This document shows, piece by piece, positions 24,161-36,800 of a stretch of 64,000 bases of DNA. Both the position numbers and the translations under genes were made by a program. The first letter of the stretch is position 1; each line of letters starts with the position of its first letter. The notes below the pieces were generated by a model. The model had not been told where the DNA came from. It searched no databases and saw only the letters and a list, made by a program, of their open reading frames with translations. This DNA is from Ficedula albicollis (lineage: Eukaryota > Chordata > Aves > Passeriformes > Muscicapidae): NCBI RefSeq assembly GCF_000247815.1, contig NC_021681.1, forward strand, positions 23,568,789 through 23,632,788. Direction: 5' to 3'.

Positions 24161-26310
24161 TCTGGTTGTGCTTCTCTTTTGTTGTGTAAAACCATCAGGA
24201 AAGTGCAGCCAAAGCCAGAGTAGGGCTGTGGAGTGCAGCAAACCAACATTGCAGCACTGTGATGTGAAGGTTTCCTCAGGTTTTATTCACTTCCAGTGCG
24301 ACTTTTAGACAGAAGAGTGGAGGCAGTTTAGACTCGTGCTGCTCTGGCTGAGCCATGTCATTAATCTCTTTTTAGGCTGCCTGGGGCTCTCTCAAACAAG
24401 AGAATTCCTTGTCTCCCCAGCTGTGCATTCAGAATTTCTTGCTAAGATGTGCATGAGGAGACTGCTGTGAAATTCGGTTATTCCTGGTTTGTTGCTTTTT
24501 TTTTTTTTTCATTTCCCCAGCTCTCCTTTGCCCACTGGGAGCTACAGAGCTGCGGAGTGTGGAGAGTTTGTGAAATTATTTCTGGTGAAGTCTGCTGGAG
24601 GTAGTTTGTGTGTAGGGTTAGCTCAGCTGCAGGGAGGCTGTGTTTCTGAAACAGGGAAATTTTGTTCCAAAAAGTAGATACTTCGATTATTTCAGCCCCC
24701 AAATAACAAAATAACACTTTTGGCAGTTTGCTGATAGAAGGAATTAGTATTTAATTTGATAATGCTCCCTGAATTTGCAAATCTATTTGCTTATCATTTA
24801 ATAATAATTAAGTTTTCAGATGAAGCATTGAAAAAGTATTTTCAGATGTTTTCTGTGCTGAAGATGTCAGTCCATAATGCACCCAGAGCTGTGTATTCCT
24901 CAAGAATGAGAAGTTCATCAGCTCCAACGTTAGAGCAGATCTATGTTCTCTGTTTACATTTAATTTCTGAAGGGATGCCATGTTTTGATGCTGAAATACT
25001 TTTCAGCTTAACAATGATGATTATTTCCAATGTTTTAAAAGAAGGGCTCTGTGTGAAGAAATTGCCTTGAAATCGATTCAGTACAAAGCAAATGAAATCA
25101 ATAACTCTACTTGTGTGAAGTTCTTTGCTCCTATTTGTAACTTTTTACCAGATCAAGGCTGCACTTCACTTGATAGAACATCAATTCCCTTTTTCACTAA
25201 GCCAGGACTGTGGAAGTTGCTTGATCTGTGGAGATTCCTGCTGAGGAAAGACAGTGCATGGTAAAGAATCCACAGCTTTTGATTCTCAAATTTGGAAGAG
25301 TGAAAATAATAGTAAGAACAATAACTGGTTTAAATAAGAATGTAAATTTCCTGCCATTTTTTACCAAGGTTCAGATTGAATCTCAGTAATTGTCCCTCAT
25401 GACCCCTCAAATATATTTTTAATTCTGTATTCAAAGTTCATGGCAGGAACTCATCCTGCTCTTTCTCTGTGAGCTAAAAGCTCCAGCTGAGCAAATCCAT
25501 CCCATTCTTTCTGTAACTGAGTTTTTAGTATTCCTATTGTTTATTTCTTAAAAATATATTTTGAGTTTACAAAGAGTGGCTGTGCAGTGGAGGAGCATTC
25601 TCACAGAGTCTACACCTGCTGTATAAATATTTTAGAGAGAAACGACAGCGTGGCTTTTTCTTTAAGGTTCTTTAAAAGCACCAATTCTCTCAAATATAGA
25701 TATTGTTCTGAGAAGAAACGTTCAGAAAACTGCTGGATAAATTTAGAGGGTTAATCCCATGGAATGATGGTGGTCAGCTGGGATATAAAGGGTGCCTGGG
25801 TGGCAATGCTCAGTCAGAGGTGTGTGCAGTGACAATTCCCCTGAGCACTCAGGAGACCTCTGTGACAGATCTGTTTGAGCTCGTGAGTGCTGGGATTGCC
25901 AAGGAACTGCTGAATAATCATCTCTGGATCTCCAGAGCAATCCTCAAGCACAGTAAAGATGTTCCCAGGGCTGATTGTTTGTGTGGATCCTCCCCAGGGG
26001 TTTTCATAACTCAGGCACATCACTCAAGGAACACTCCCAAGCTGTTTTTTGGGAGCAGCCGCCTGGCACAGTTCAGGCACCATTCCCACAGAGCCCAGAG
26101 GACCATGTGGAATGTCTCACCTGGAACAAAACCCAGAGGTGAGAGCATTTCTGCACAGTATAAGAAATGTTGCTGGTTTGGTGTCCCAGTCCCAGTGTGG
26201 GTAGGACCAGGAATGCTCCTCACCTGGTGCTGGGGAAGGTGCAGATCACTTTGGCAGCTCTTTCCTCTCCTTAACCTTGGAGAAATGTGACTTGAGAAAC
26301 CCTGCAAGTC
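24161..26310. other. Non-coding stretch with weak exon-like and TATA-like signals
   Basis: No gene can be supported. At 24819-25070 a plus-strand frame follows TTTTCAG and reads somewhat like protein, but no good donor follows. At about 25782 the word GGGATATAAAGGG resembles a TATA box and heads a 156-codon frame (25820-26290). Both are treated as unproven. Confidence 0.5.
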
Positions 26311-26540
26311 CATTTCTCTGGAGAGAATCTTCAATTCTGTTAACAGAGCTCTCCCCCTGTGGCCCAAACAGTAAAACAAAGGGATCATTCTCTTTTTTTT
26401 CCCATTCCTCTTTCTCTTTGCTCTACATTTCTCTGGAGAGAATCTTCAATTCTGTTAACAGATCTCTCCCCCTTTGGCTCAAACAGTAAAACTAAGGGAT
26501 CATTCTCTTTTTTTCCCATTCCTCTTTATCTTGGCTCAAC
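26311..26540. repeat. 115-bp tandem duplication
   Basis: A 115-bp unit starting CATTTCTCTGGAGAGAATC begins at 26311 and 26426 with a few differences. Its second copy ends exactly where the higher-order array begins at 26541, so two different tandem repeats abut without spacer. Confidence 0.9.
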
Positions 26541-27860
26541 AATATCCATTAAAGATGGGGTTCTTATAGTGAATATCCGTTAAAAGATGGGGTTCTTTTA
26601 GTCAATATCCATTAAAAGATGGGGTTCTTGTAGAGAATATCCATTAAAATAGAAGTGAAAGTGTTCATTTAGTGAATATCCATTAAAAGATGGGGTTCAT
26701 TTAGTTAATATCCATTAAAGATGGGGTTCTTATAGTGAATATCCGTTAAAAGATGGGGTTCTTTTAGTCAATATCCATTAAAAGATGGGGTTCTTGTAGA
26801 GAATATCCATTAAAATAGAAGTGAAAGTGTTCATTTAGTGAATATCCATTAAAAGATGGGGTTCATTTAGTTAATATCCATTAAAGATGGGGTTCTTATA
26901 GTGAATATCCGTTAAAAGATGGGGTTCTTTTAGTCAATATCCATTAAAAGATGGGGTTCTTGTAGAGAATATCCATTAAAATAGAAGTGAAAGTGTTCAT
27001 TTAGTGAATATCCATTAAAAGATGGGGTTCATTTAGTTAATATCCATTAAAGATGGGGTTCTTATAGTGAATATCCGTTAAAAGATGGGGTTCTTTTAGT
27101 CAATATCCATTAAAAGATGGGGTTCTTGTAGAGAATATCCATTAAAATAGAAGTGAAAGTGTTCATTTAGTGAATATCCATTAAAAGATGGGGTTCATTT
27201 AGTTAATATCCATTAAAGATGGGGTTCTTATAGTGAATATCCGTTAAAAGATGGGGTTCTTTTAGTCAATATCCATTAAAAGATGGGGTTCTTGTAGAGA
27301 ATATCCATTAAAATAGAAGTGAAAGTGTTCATTTAGTGAATATCCATTAAAAGATGGGGTTCATTTAGTTAATATCCATTAAAGATGGGGTTCTTATAGT
27401 GAATATCCGTTAAAAGATGGGGTTCTTTTAGTCAATATCCATTAAAAGATGGGGTTCTTGTAGAGAATATCCATTAAAATAGAAGTGAAAGTGTTCATTT
27501 AGTGAATATCCATTAAAAGATGGGGTTCATTTAGTTAATATCCATTAAAGATGGGGTTCTTATAGTGAATATCCGTTAAAAGATGGGGTTCTTTTAGTCA
27601 ATATCCATTAAAAGATGGGGTTCTTGTAGAGAATATCCATTAAAATAGAAGTGAAAGTGTTCATTTAGTGAATATCCATTAAAAGATGGGGTTCATTTAG
27701 TTAATATCCATTAAAGATGGGGTTCTTATAGTGAATATCCATTAAAAGATGGGGTTCATTTAGTGAATGTCCATTAAAGATGGGGTTCATTTAGTGAATA
27801 TCCATTAAAGATGGGGTTCATTTAGTGAATATTCATTAAGTATCCATCAAATGAAGGGAT
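26541..27860. repeat. Higher-order tandem array, 166-bp unit x7
   Basis: The basic monomer is about 32 bp (AATATCCATTAAAAGATGGG then GTTC and a variable T/A tail). Five diverged monomers of 31, 32, 32, 39 and 32 bp form one 166-bp unit. Unit starts are at 26541, 26707, 26873, 27039, 27205, 27371 and 27537, and by eye all seven are identical. From 27703 the array decays into single monomers and ends near 27860. The 39-bp monomer (with AATAGAAGTGAAAGTG) marks each unit. No coding frame; direct repeats have no unique spacers, so it is not a CRISPR. Confidence 0.95.
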
Positions 27861-27959
27861 TCTTTCAGTGAATCTGGTTGGGACAGGCTCTGCATGGGCA
27901 GCCAATCTGAAATTCTCACTTTCCTGGCAGGGTTTGGGATTGTTCTTTGTGATTTTATT

Positions 27960-28335
<376 letters not shown>

Positions 28336-30904
28336 TATTTTAATTTTCCTAGTAAAGAACTGTTATTCCTAATTCCCATATCTTTGCCTGAGAGCCCCTT
28401 AATTTCAAAATTATAATAATTTGGAGGGAGGAGATTTACATTTTCCATTTCAAAGAGATGCTCCTGCCTTTCTAAGCAGACACTTGTCTTTCAAACCAAG
28501 ACAACTCCCACACTGGTGGCTTTGTTGCCTCTGTCCAAAGCTGCCTTTGCTCACCAGCCTCAGCTCCCTGTGGGATGCCTTATCCAAGGTGGAAACTGGG
28601 CTGCTGAAACTCAAAGCTTCCAGAAGACCTGCTGCCACAAAGAATCCCAGCTCAGGAGAGCCTGTGCCTGTGAATGAAGAAAGACACGCTCAAGTGTGGG
28701 TTTGGGTTCCATGGTTTGTCTGGAGCATCTGTCTGGGCTGGGGAGTTTGGCTGAGGACCTACAGGAGTCTGCTGCTCCTCTGGAAAGGCAGAATGGAGCT
28801 AAGCAGGAAGCTCCATCCCCTTTACAGAGCTGGCAATTCATGTGTATGGAGTCACTCCTCAGATTTCTTCCTTGGGATTCCCTCTTCACCCCAGTACTCT
28901 TGGTTAAATCTTGGAAATCATGCCTTGTCGTGCTTGACTCAGATAATATAATTCACTATTCATGTAAAATCTCAATTTATCCCAAGTCCAGGGGGAGTAA
29001 AGACATCGATTCTGGTTTGGCATATTGCACAGTGAGACACTTGAGGCAGAAATCTTCGATTTAGGTTGATTTCCATATCCAGACTTCCTTGAAGCTTCAG
29101 GTGTGGGATTGGGACCCATTATCCTAATGCATTATGTTAATGCTAGAGATGAAATTCCAATTCAATCTTCTTCACGAGAAAGCCTTTGACATGATCTATT
29201 AACCATCAGATTAGAAGTAGACTGACTAATTATCATTTAATGCAATTGAATGCCAGGGTTTGTCATTTGCTGAGCCTGGCTGGGTGGGGAATATAAATCT
29301 GTTAGTGCAGGTAAAGTTGGAAGGGAGATTAAAATTCCCTGGGTGCAATATTATTCCCAGTCATTACTCACAGATTGACATGCCACAATGCCATAAAAAG
29401 GCCAACACCTACCTTTCTCCATTCCTGGGTGGTTTTAGGAGGATGAATGTGATCCTGATCACAGTTTATGTGCTCTCATTCTTTGGGAGTGCCCCGTGGT
29501 TAAACACCTCTGCACATCCCTGCATTTACCTGCAAGACTCCTGTGGGTGGGCAGTGATTCCCTGGGTTAGGCATCAAAATGAATAAATCCGTGCTGCCGT
29601 GGGGAAATTCAGCCTAAACTCATCAGTCCTCTCCTCTGTCTCTTTCAGATGGGTTTGGGCCACCCTCATTTTTTGTGCTGATCCTCATCTACACTGCTTT
29701 AACGAGTAATTTCCAGCCTGGCCATTAATCAGGTGTTTTACTGAAGTCCAGATAGATTAGATTGATCTCATTTTCCCTTCTAAGAAACTAGTTCTTTTAG
29801 AGGAAAAAAAAAAAAAAAGAAATAAGGAAAAACCAGTAGGTGAGTAGCACTGATCTTTCCTTAGAAACCCAGTCTGTGTCCAAACATTTATAACTTTCTA
29901 TATTGTAAATTTCCATATTGTAAATTTTCATATGTTGTTCTCCGAAGTATTGATGTCAAAGCAAATTCAAATAATATCTACTGATACCTAAATATGGCCA
30001 TAGGATCTTGGAGAAAACATTTTAAACAATCCCAACCAAAATTATTTTCCATTAACTTCTCAAAATAATTTCAAACCACTGTTTTGTATCATTTTATATC
30101 TCCTGAGACTTTCTTGCATTATTTATGTACAGTGATAACCACTGAGTTTTTTAATTGAATTTTTTCCTGTGCAGTTTTTTAATACTTTGCTTTAATAATG
30201 ATTTATTTACTTTTACTGAGGTTTTTTTTTTCTTCTCAGCTTAAGTCACACAATTCTTCTGACCCTGCCTTCCCTCCACATCATCTCATGGATTGCAGAT
30301 CCTATCAGCACAAGGTGAACAATGAAATTCTAGTCAAGTGTAGCCTCTGAAATGTGTCACTCTTAAACTGTACAGAGAGATATTATGTGGGTAGATCATA
30401 TCTTCGTATCAAACGTTCCTTTATGAAGTGATGTGAAAGGCCAAATGTTGTGTCACAGGTTTTTCCTGCTTTCACTGCCCATTGTAACAAAAATAGAGAA
30501 CTTAATTAAAAAAAACCAAACAAAACAACAACATCAAAACAGTCACAAAAAGGGGATTTAATATCTGAGGGTGCCTATTTTGGAATACTGAATGGACCCC
30601 AGTTTTTTAGCAAGGGAAAATTAAACAATGGGTATAGATGGAGTCACCTAAAGCAGCTGATGACCCAGCCAGGAGCCTTTGGTCCTCACAAACAGAATGT
30701 ACAATCCACAGCCAGAATTATGTACAAAATAGAAATCCTTTCAGGTTTAGCTTTGTAGGAGTTTTAAACACAAATAATCTATAAATGAGTTGATATTTTT
30801 CTTAGATCAGTTTGTATGAACCTCTCTGGTGCTGATCCACATACAATTCACATTAAATTGTGCAACATTTAATATAGGGATGATATTTTTAGGATAATAA
30901 TCCC
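28336..30904. other. Unique non-coding stretch
   Basis: No recognised gene or transposon. The 176-codon plus-strand frame at 28421-28951 has no recognisable domain and heavy overlap with frames on the other strand. Short A-run at about 29803-29818. Confidence 0.55.
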
Positions 30905-31016
30905 TGGAAGCATCCAAGGCTAGGTTGGAGCAGCCTGGGATAGTGGAAGGTGTCCCTGAGATGAATTTTAAAGTCTCTTCCTGTCCAAACCAGTCTGGAC
31001 TCTGTGACAGGACTGT
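30905..31016 (+). mobile_element. CR1 3' end with internal deletion
   Basis: Sense CR1: GGTTGGAGCAGCCTGGGATA, GTGGAAGGTGTCCCTGAG, then a jump to TTTTAAAGTCTCTTCC and CAAACCAGTCTGGACTCTGTGA. The usual 'ccatggcagggg' block between the two parts is missing. Confidence 0.8.
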
Positions 31017-33046
31017 AATGTTATACAATATTTATATTATGCCTCTCAAAGACTGTAAATCACACTTTGCTGTGGGCTATGAATGTATGGATCTGCACAA
31101 CCACACTTTCCTGTTGGAAAGGACATCAGCATTTTAAAGCCAGCTCCAAGCATTGCAACAAAAATTGTTTGGGCAAACGTCTTGTGATTTTGAGGCAGTT
31201 CTAATGCAAGGCAAAGAGGCTTTGACAAATTTGAAGAAGTTTATAAGTTGCTAAATTTTTAACCTATGAAGTATTTGCTGCAGAGAACAGGGACAGTTTC
31301 AGAATCAGGTCTTGCTCCTAATGAGCTATGAGATGGGTTTTCCCCTGGTTTTTTTCTGCCCCCTGGTAGCTGCACCTCATTTTGAATGAACTCAGGGGTG
31401 TCAGCAGCTCTGACATCTTGCTGGCTTGGCAGCTGTCTCCAAATCTGGTGTGCTGCAGGGCATGAACAAGGTCCAGACAAATAGTTTGGACTGTTTTCCA
31501 AATTATATCATCAAACAAAGGGACTTAACTAAATATGTTTGCCCCAGCTCACCAGAGACCCTTCCAGACCTGGATAACCTTCTCTGTCACCAGAGGAGTT
31601 ACTGGAGCACAGCAAGAATATGAAATATGGTGATGTGGGGATATGCAAGGATGCACTTTCTGCCTGGCTAAGGGGGAAAATTCTCTGAAAAAGGACTTTC
31701 AGGGCACAAGAGCTGAGGCTGTGAATTACAAGATCTCTCTAGTGTGATGCTCTAATCCATTCCTTCAGCAAACAAAATTACTGAGGGAAATAAAACTTTA
31801 TTCCCACAGAAACAAAAGGCATATGACACGATATAATCAATTTTATTGTTATTTATTTTGTTCCAAGGCTTTACTTGTTGGAGACTGGTGTTATCTATTC
31901 AGCATCTATCCACTTGCTCCAGCATAAAGAATTCCCACTGTCGTGGGCAACAGGACTGCCTTTAGATTGGGCATAATTACATGGTTCCTTTTATATTCTG
32001 CAGTCCTACATGGGCTGCTTCATATATTGAAGTTATTACCACATAATTTTTAATGCAACTGTCCTTGCTGCCTTCAGTGTTGTCAAACTAATATTTCTTT
32101 TGAGCACAAGAAGGGAAAAAAGCAAGTTAAAAGTGAGTGTGCTCAAAAATATCTTAAAATATCAATGGATTTGTGATTAAACCAATCTGTGTGTAAGTAC
32201 AAGAGCTAAAATATCCCTTTCAAAAATGTTCTATAAAACAAAGTCTCTGACTAACACGCCACAGGCACTTGTAAGAGGACATAGGAAACAAAAAAAAAAC
32301 AACTAATTTTTATTTATGACAAAATCTTTCAAGCACTTTTCAATGAGGTCCATTTTTAGCAAGTATCTGTATTTCTGTCTCTAATCTCATGTGCTGTAAT
32401 ACCACCCAGTGGATTGGATCCTGCCAGAAGGGAAAAAAGAAAGGCAGAAATATCATTGCTCCCTGGCCCCACCGCCACTTCTATTCTTCCGAGCCTTCCT
32501 TGAACAATTTAATTTCTGGTAATTAGAGTGGCTGCAATCTTTCAGGTTAGAAGGGTTTAGTGTTTATTAAGAGGTGCCTTCTGTGCTGCAAGCTGCTTGT
32601 CAGCATGAGTCCAGCCAGCACATCCAGGGAGATGTTTCCTGCCTCTTGCCTTTCCTGACCTGGAGGAAGACATCAGATATGTAAGAGCTCCTCACTTTAT
32701 TCATGCTCTGCTGGTCACAGATTTCCCCTACAGCTCGAATCAGGAGGCAGGGAGGTGTTTTATGGAGACACAGAGCAGATCACCCCACATCAGCATTCTC
32801 CCTCTCTGCTGGAGCTGGTGTGAGCTCTGGGAAAGGAGCCAGGAGCGTGAGGGGATTGCACAAGCTGGGCTGGGGGGAGCACAGGGATTCAGCAAAAGAC
32901 AAAAGGAGATGGCAGGTTCTGTGATGTAATCTCTTCTCATACCATTTTTGACAGAGTGGAATAATCGGGTGTGTGAGCTCAAGGTGCCCTGAGGCATCTT
33001 GACTTGCCAGTGGTTCTTACTCAGCCTTGGATCCCGTTCAGGATCC
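31017..33046. other. Unique non-coding stretch
   Basis: No feature recognised; A-run near 32290. Confidence 0.6.
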
Positions 33047-33458
33047 TGTTAGCTCTCAGATGAGCTGTTCCTGAGTTTTTCCAAATCCCAGAAGCTCTCA
33101 GGTGAGCTATTCCTGAGTTTTTCCAAATCCCAGAAGCTCTCAGGTGTGCTATTCCTGAGTTTTTCCAAATCCCAGGAGTTCTCAGATGAGCTGCTCCTGA
33201 GTTTTTCCAAATCCCAGGAGCTCTCAGATGAGCTGTTCCCAGGAGTTTATCCCAGAAGCTCACAGATGAGCTGTTCCCTAGGATTTATGCAGATCCCAGG
33301 AACTGCTCCTGAAGAATTTATCCAAATCTCAGGAGCTCGCAGATGAGCTGCTCTCCAGGAATTTATCCAGATCCCAGGAACTGCTACCCAGGAATTTATC
33401 CAAATCCCAGGAGCTCTCAGATGAGCTGCTCTCCAGGAATTTATCCAAATCCCAGGGC
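33047..33458. repeat. 42-bp minisatellite, about nine degenerate copies
   Basis: The unit, about 42 bp, contains GCTCTCAGATGAGCTGTTCC, then TGAGTTTTTCC and AAATCCCAG. Copies start near 33052, 33094, 33136 and onward; the left copies are regular and the right ones (after 33240) are diverged, with GGAATTTATCC replacing GAGTTTTTCC. The frames across it repeat the 14-residue peptide pattern HLRA-GIWKNSG-A and are products of the repeat. Confidence 0.9.
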
Positions 33459-33727
33459 ACAGAGGTGCCTGGGTGCCTCCCTCTGACTGCCTTCCAAACC
33501 TGAGCAGAGCCAGCAGCACTCCCCAGAACATTTGGTTTTCAGCAGGCTGGCACTTGACTTTGGAAACCCAGCAGGAAGGGAAATCCACATCGGTTCTGAA
33601 ACTTGCTGCCTGATGTTACCTGAGTTAAGCTGGACTTGGGTGAGCAGAGGATTGAGGATTTAGGGCTGGCTCTTGGTCCATGGGATTTTTTATTGATGTC
33701 TTCTCACAAAGTTTGGTTGGCTGTTCA

Positions 33728-33848
33728 AAGTCACTACATTTCTGAGAAGGACATCTCTGTTTTTTTGTGAAAAAACCCCCCAGAACTTAAGTCACTACAT
33801 TTCTGAGAAGGACATCTCTGGTTTTTTGTGAAAAAAACCCCCAGAACT
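33728..33848. repeat. 61-bp tandem duplication
   Basis: A 61-bp unit starting AAGTCACTACATTTCTGAG begins at 33728 and 33789, with small length differences in the T, A and C runs. Confidence 0.9.
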
Positions 33849-36800
33849 CTTCCACCTTTTGACAGAATATTGAAGTTATCTCTGGGAGAAATACACATTA
33901 CTTGGTGAGAGGCTGGAAAAAGTAATATGATCCCTGCTATATACTGAGTGTTTTAGAAATGACAGCAGTACATTCATAGATATCTTACTGCTGTTCAACT
34001 TAAGAGCTGTAAATTTGATTTATTTTAGAATATCTGAATTTGTGATTGTACAGTCGGGTGGGATTCTAAGGTACACTCAAAAATTTATTTTTAAAAGTAG
34101 GATTGGTATTTTTCAAAGCCAGTTTTCTTTTTATATCTAAAGTGTTTTGAAACCTTGGCAGGTTACCTGATCACACTGCTGACAACTTCATCGCTGTGGA
34201 ATTGTTACAAGATGTCTCTTTCTATGAGATTTAAAAAATACACGAGGGGAGTATTTTCTATCTCATGTTGTTAAAAGCAGAGCTTTGTCATTTCAGGTTT
34301 CAGACAATCCAAAACAAGTCAACATCCTAAAAATAGCTCTAAATTGTTCTTGAAGATTTATTTTCCAAGGTTGTTTTCTCATAGTAGATAATGCTCTTAA
34401 TTTTCTTGCTACTAAAGTATTATTAGTTTCTGATGGCTGGTTATAATCTGAAAATACTCAACATGTAGTATCTGGGACATTTATCTAAAAATATTACTTA
34501 CTGAAATACACCAAAGTAGAGTATTTGTGGCAAAATATTTCTTGGCGTTGGTGTAAAGCTGTGTGTAAACACTAAATACTCCTTGCTGCAATTCAGATCT
34601 TCTCAGCTGAGTAAAAATATGTCCTGAATGCAAAAAAAAAAAACAAAACACCAAACAAAAACAGGCAGAGAAGAATGAGATGCTCATGGGCCACCCCTTG
34701 AGGAGTTCTTTGATCCCGAAGGATGTCACGGATCTGCCGTGCCCTTCAGAGTGCCAGGAGCCCTGTGAGTGTCCTGGTTGTAGAATGCTCTGTCCCACCA
34801 AGGCTCTCGCTGTTCTCCCAGCCTGTTTTCCCAGGATTCATGCAGGATCCTCCCCCTGGCTGCTGTTTCCCCCAGCTCTGCCAGCAGTTTTGTATTCCCA
34901 TTTCCCATTCTCTATTTTCTCCTGTCACAGACTCAGCCCAGTGCTGGGTAATGTTGAGCACCTCATTAGCATTCCAGAGACTGCCACAGGCTCACCTGGG
35001 GATTCAATTCCAGGCCAGGAGTCACTGACAAGACATTTTCTACAGTCTCCTTTCTTGCTGCTCCCTTTGTTTCCATTGGCAGCTCCGAACTTCTCACGTT
35101 CCTGTTCTTTGAATATTATTCCCAGCATCTCAAGCTCTTGCCATGCATAATGCCATTCTCCACGTCTCTGGTTTTTAGTAGAAAGAGTGTTGCTCGTGTC
35201 ACAGTGGGCTTTTTAGCTCAGCAGTGAGTAAACTGCTTTTGGGGGGGAAAAAAGGGTGTCAAGTTGAACCAGCTGAAATCAAAGACAGGCACGAGACATT
35301 TCAAGGTAGGGTAGGGGAAATACATGTAGCCTTTGGAATAAAGGAATGAAACAGCTCACAGAGGGCTGAGATGCTTTTGCTGGAACATCCGCACTACTGG
35401 AGAAGAGATTTCAAGGGATTGGTGTTTTGACTTGGCTGAATTTGCTGCAGTGTTTGGATTTTTCCAGTGGATCTTGGTCAGGTAAATATCCTGCCTCTCC
35501 CTAGGCCAGCATCCTCAGCTGTAGGTTTAGGCTTCTGAAAAGTGACTTTCTCCTTAACCACTGACTGTGGATTTTTGTTTGAGCATCTGCCATTGATTTT
35601 TTTTGCAATTCCCTCTTTTACTTTTTTGCCATCCATTTAGGTGTCAACCCTGGGAGTGTGGCGAGGTGCAGGAATGCCAGGAATGCCAAGGATGCCAGGA
35701 ATCTCAGGAATTCCAGGAATGCCAGTGCTGCTGGATCCTGTCTGGAGGCACAGTGTGACACCAGGAGAGCCTGCTCAGGCAGCAGGTAAACCTGGGAGTC
35801 TGCCAGATCCCTCCCAGCTACAAACTGCATCATAAAACCCAGTGTGGACACAGGTGAGTGTTCTCCAGCTTTTAATTACCAAACTGAGTGGGCAACCGAG
35901 CTGCCCTTACATGGCAACTTGGCTTTAATGATTCTTTATGTTTTATTTCATTTCAGCTATAACAAAGCCTTTCTTCCTCCCAGTTTTCCTCTGTGGAGTT
36001 AATTTAATTGTGGAATTTTTCTTGCAGGAATGTAGTTTTTCTGCATGATAGGTGCCCAGGTGAATATGTTATTAAGTGAAATAATCTATATTCAATAACA
36101 AGGAAATAATTTTTATTGAGATAATTGTCAGTAGGTGGATTTATGCATGGTATTAATTAAAAAGTTCCCAATTCCCTTCTGCATTGTGTCTGTGTGTACA
36201 GGTACTGTGCCTGCATGTACCTGACTCCCCTTGAGAACTACTTTTGCCAATGAATTAAGATTATAATTATAATTCCTGCTCGTTGGAATGATGTGATTCA
36301 ATGCACAAAGTCTGATTGTGATGGGATCTGCTCTTCCCCACAGTGTGAAGCCTTTTGTTTCCCAACTCTCTGTAGTATTTAATTCCTCTTGTTCTCTTTG
36401 ACTGCACTGTGAGGTACCTGAAATGCATCCATTGCTGGTGAGGCTTTTTCAGAATAAATTCAGAAAATTCTTCTCTGCCCCTAAATTCCTGAAAAACGTT
36501 GCAAATTTGAAGTGTGGAAGGTGAGGACTTAAGACTTCATGTTTGCACAACTTGCAAGCTCTGAGTAAGGCTCGATGGTGTGAACAGAAACATGAACAGA
36601 TTTTCTCCTGTGCATCTGGCCATTGAGTGTTTAAACAGCTGGCAGAAGTATTTATTCTTTTATTTTAAGTAGTACATTCCAGCCTTAACCTTTACTGTTC
36701 ATTTTCCTTCAAAAGTATAAAAAGATTTATTTCTGTAATATCTCTTGCTAAGATATTCAGGAGACTCAGTGCACTATAAAAATAAAAAGAAGAAATTTTT

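Noticed and set aside
25782..26290. TATA-like GATATAAAGG heading a 156-codon frame, considered as an LTR or promoter
   Set aside because: No TG...CA ends, target duplication or polyadenylation signal could be found, and the protein is not recognisable.
26541..27860. Possible CRISPR array because of regularly spaced repeats
   Set aside because: The spacers are themselves repeated identically, the genome is a vertebrate, and the structure is a two-level tandem repeat.
33021..33588. Frames with repeating HLRAPGIWKNSG peptide
   Set aside because: The 42-bp minisatellite is a multiple of three and creates them.
35669..35735. Collagen-like Gly-X-Pro peptide (GMPGMPRMPGISGIPGMP)
   Set aside because: It comes from a short GGAATGCCA simple repeat; no collagen exon context, and the frame ends soon after.
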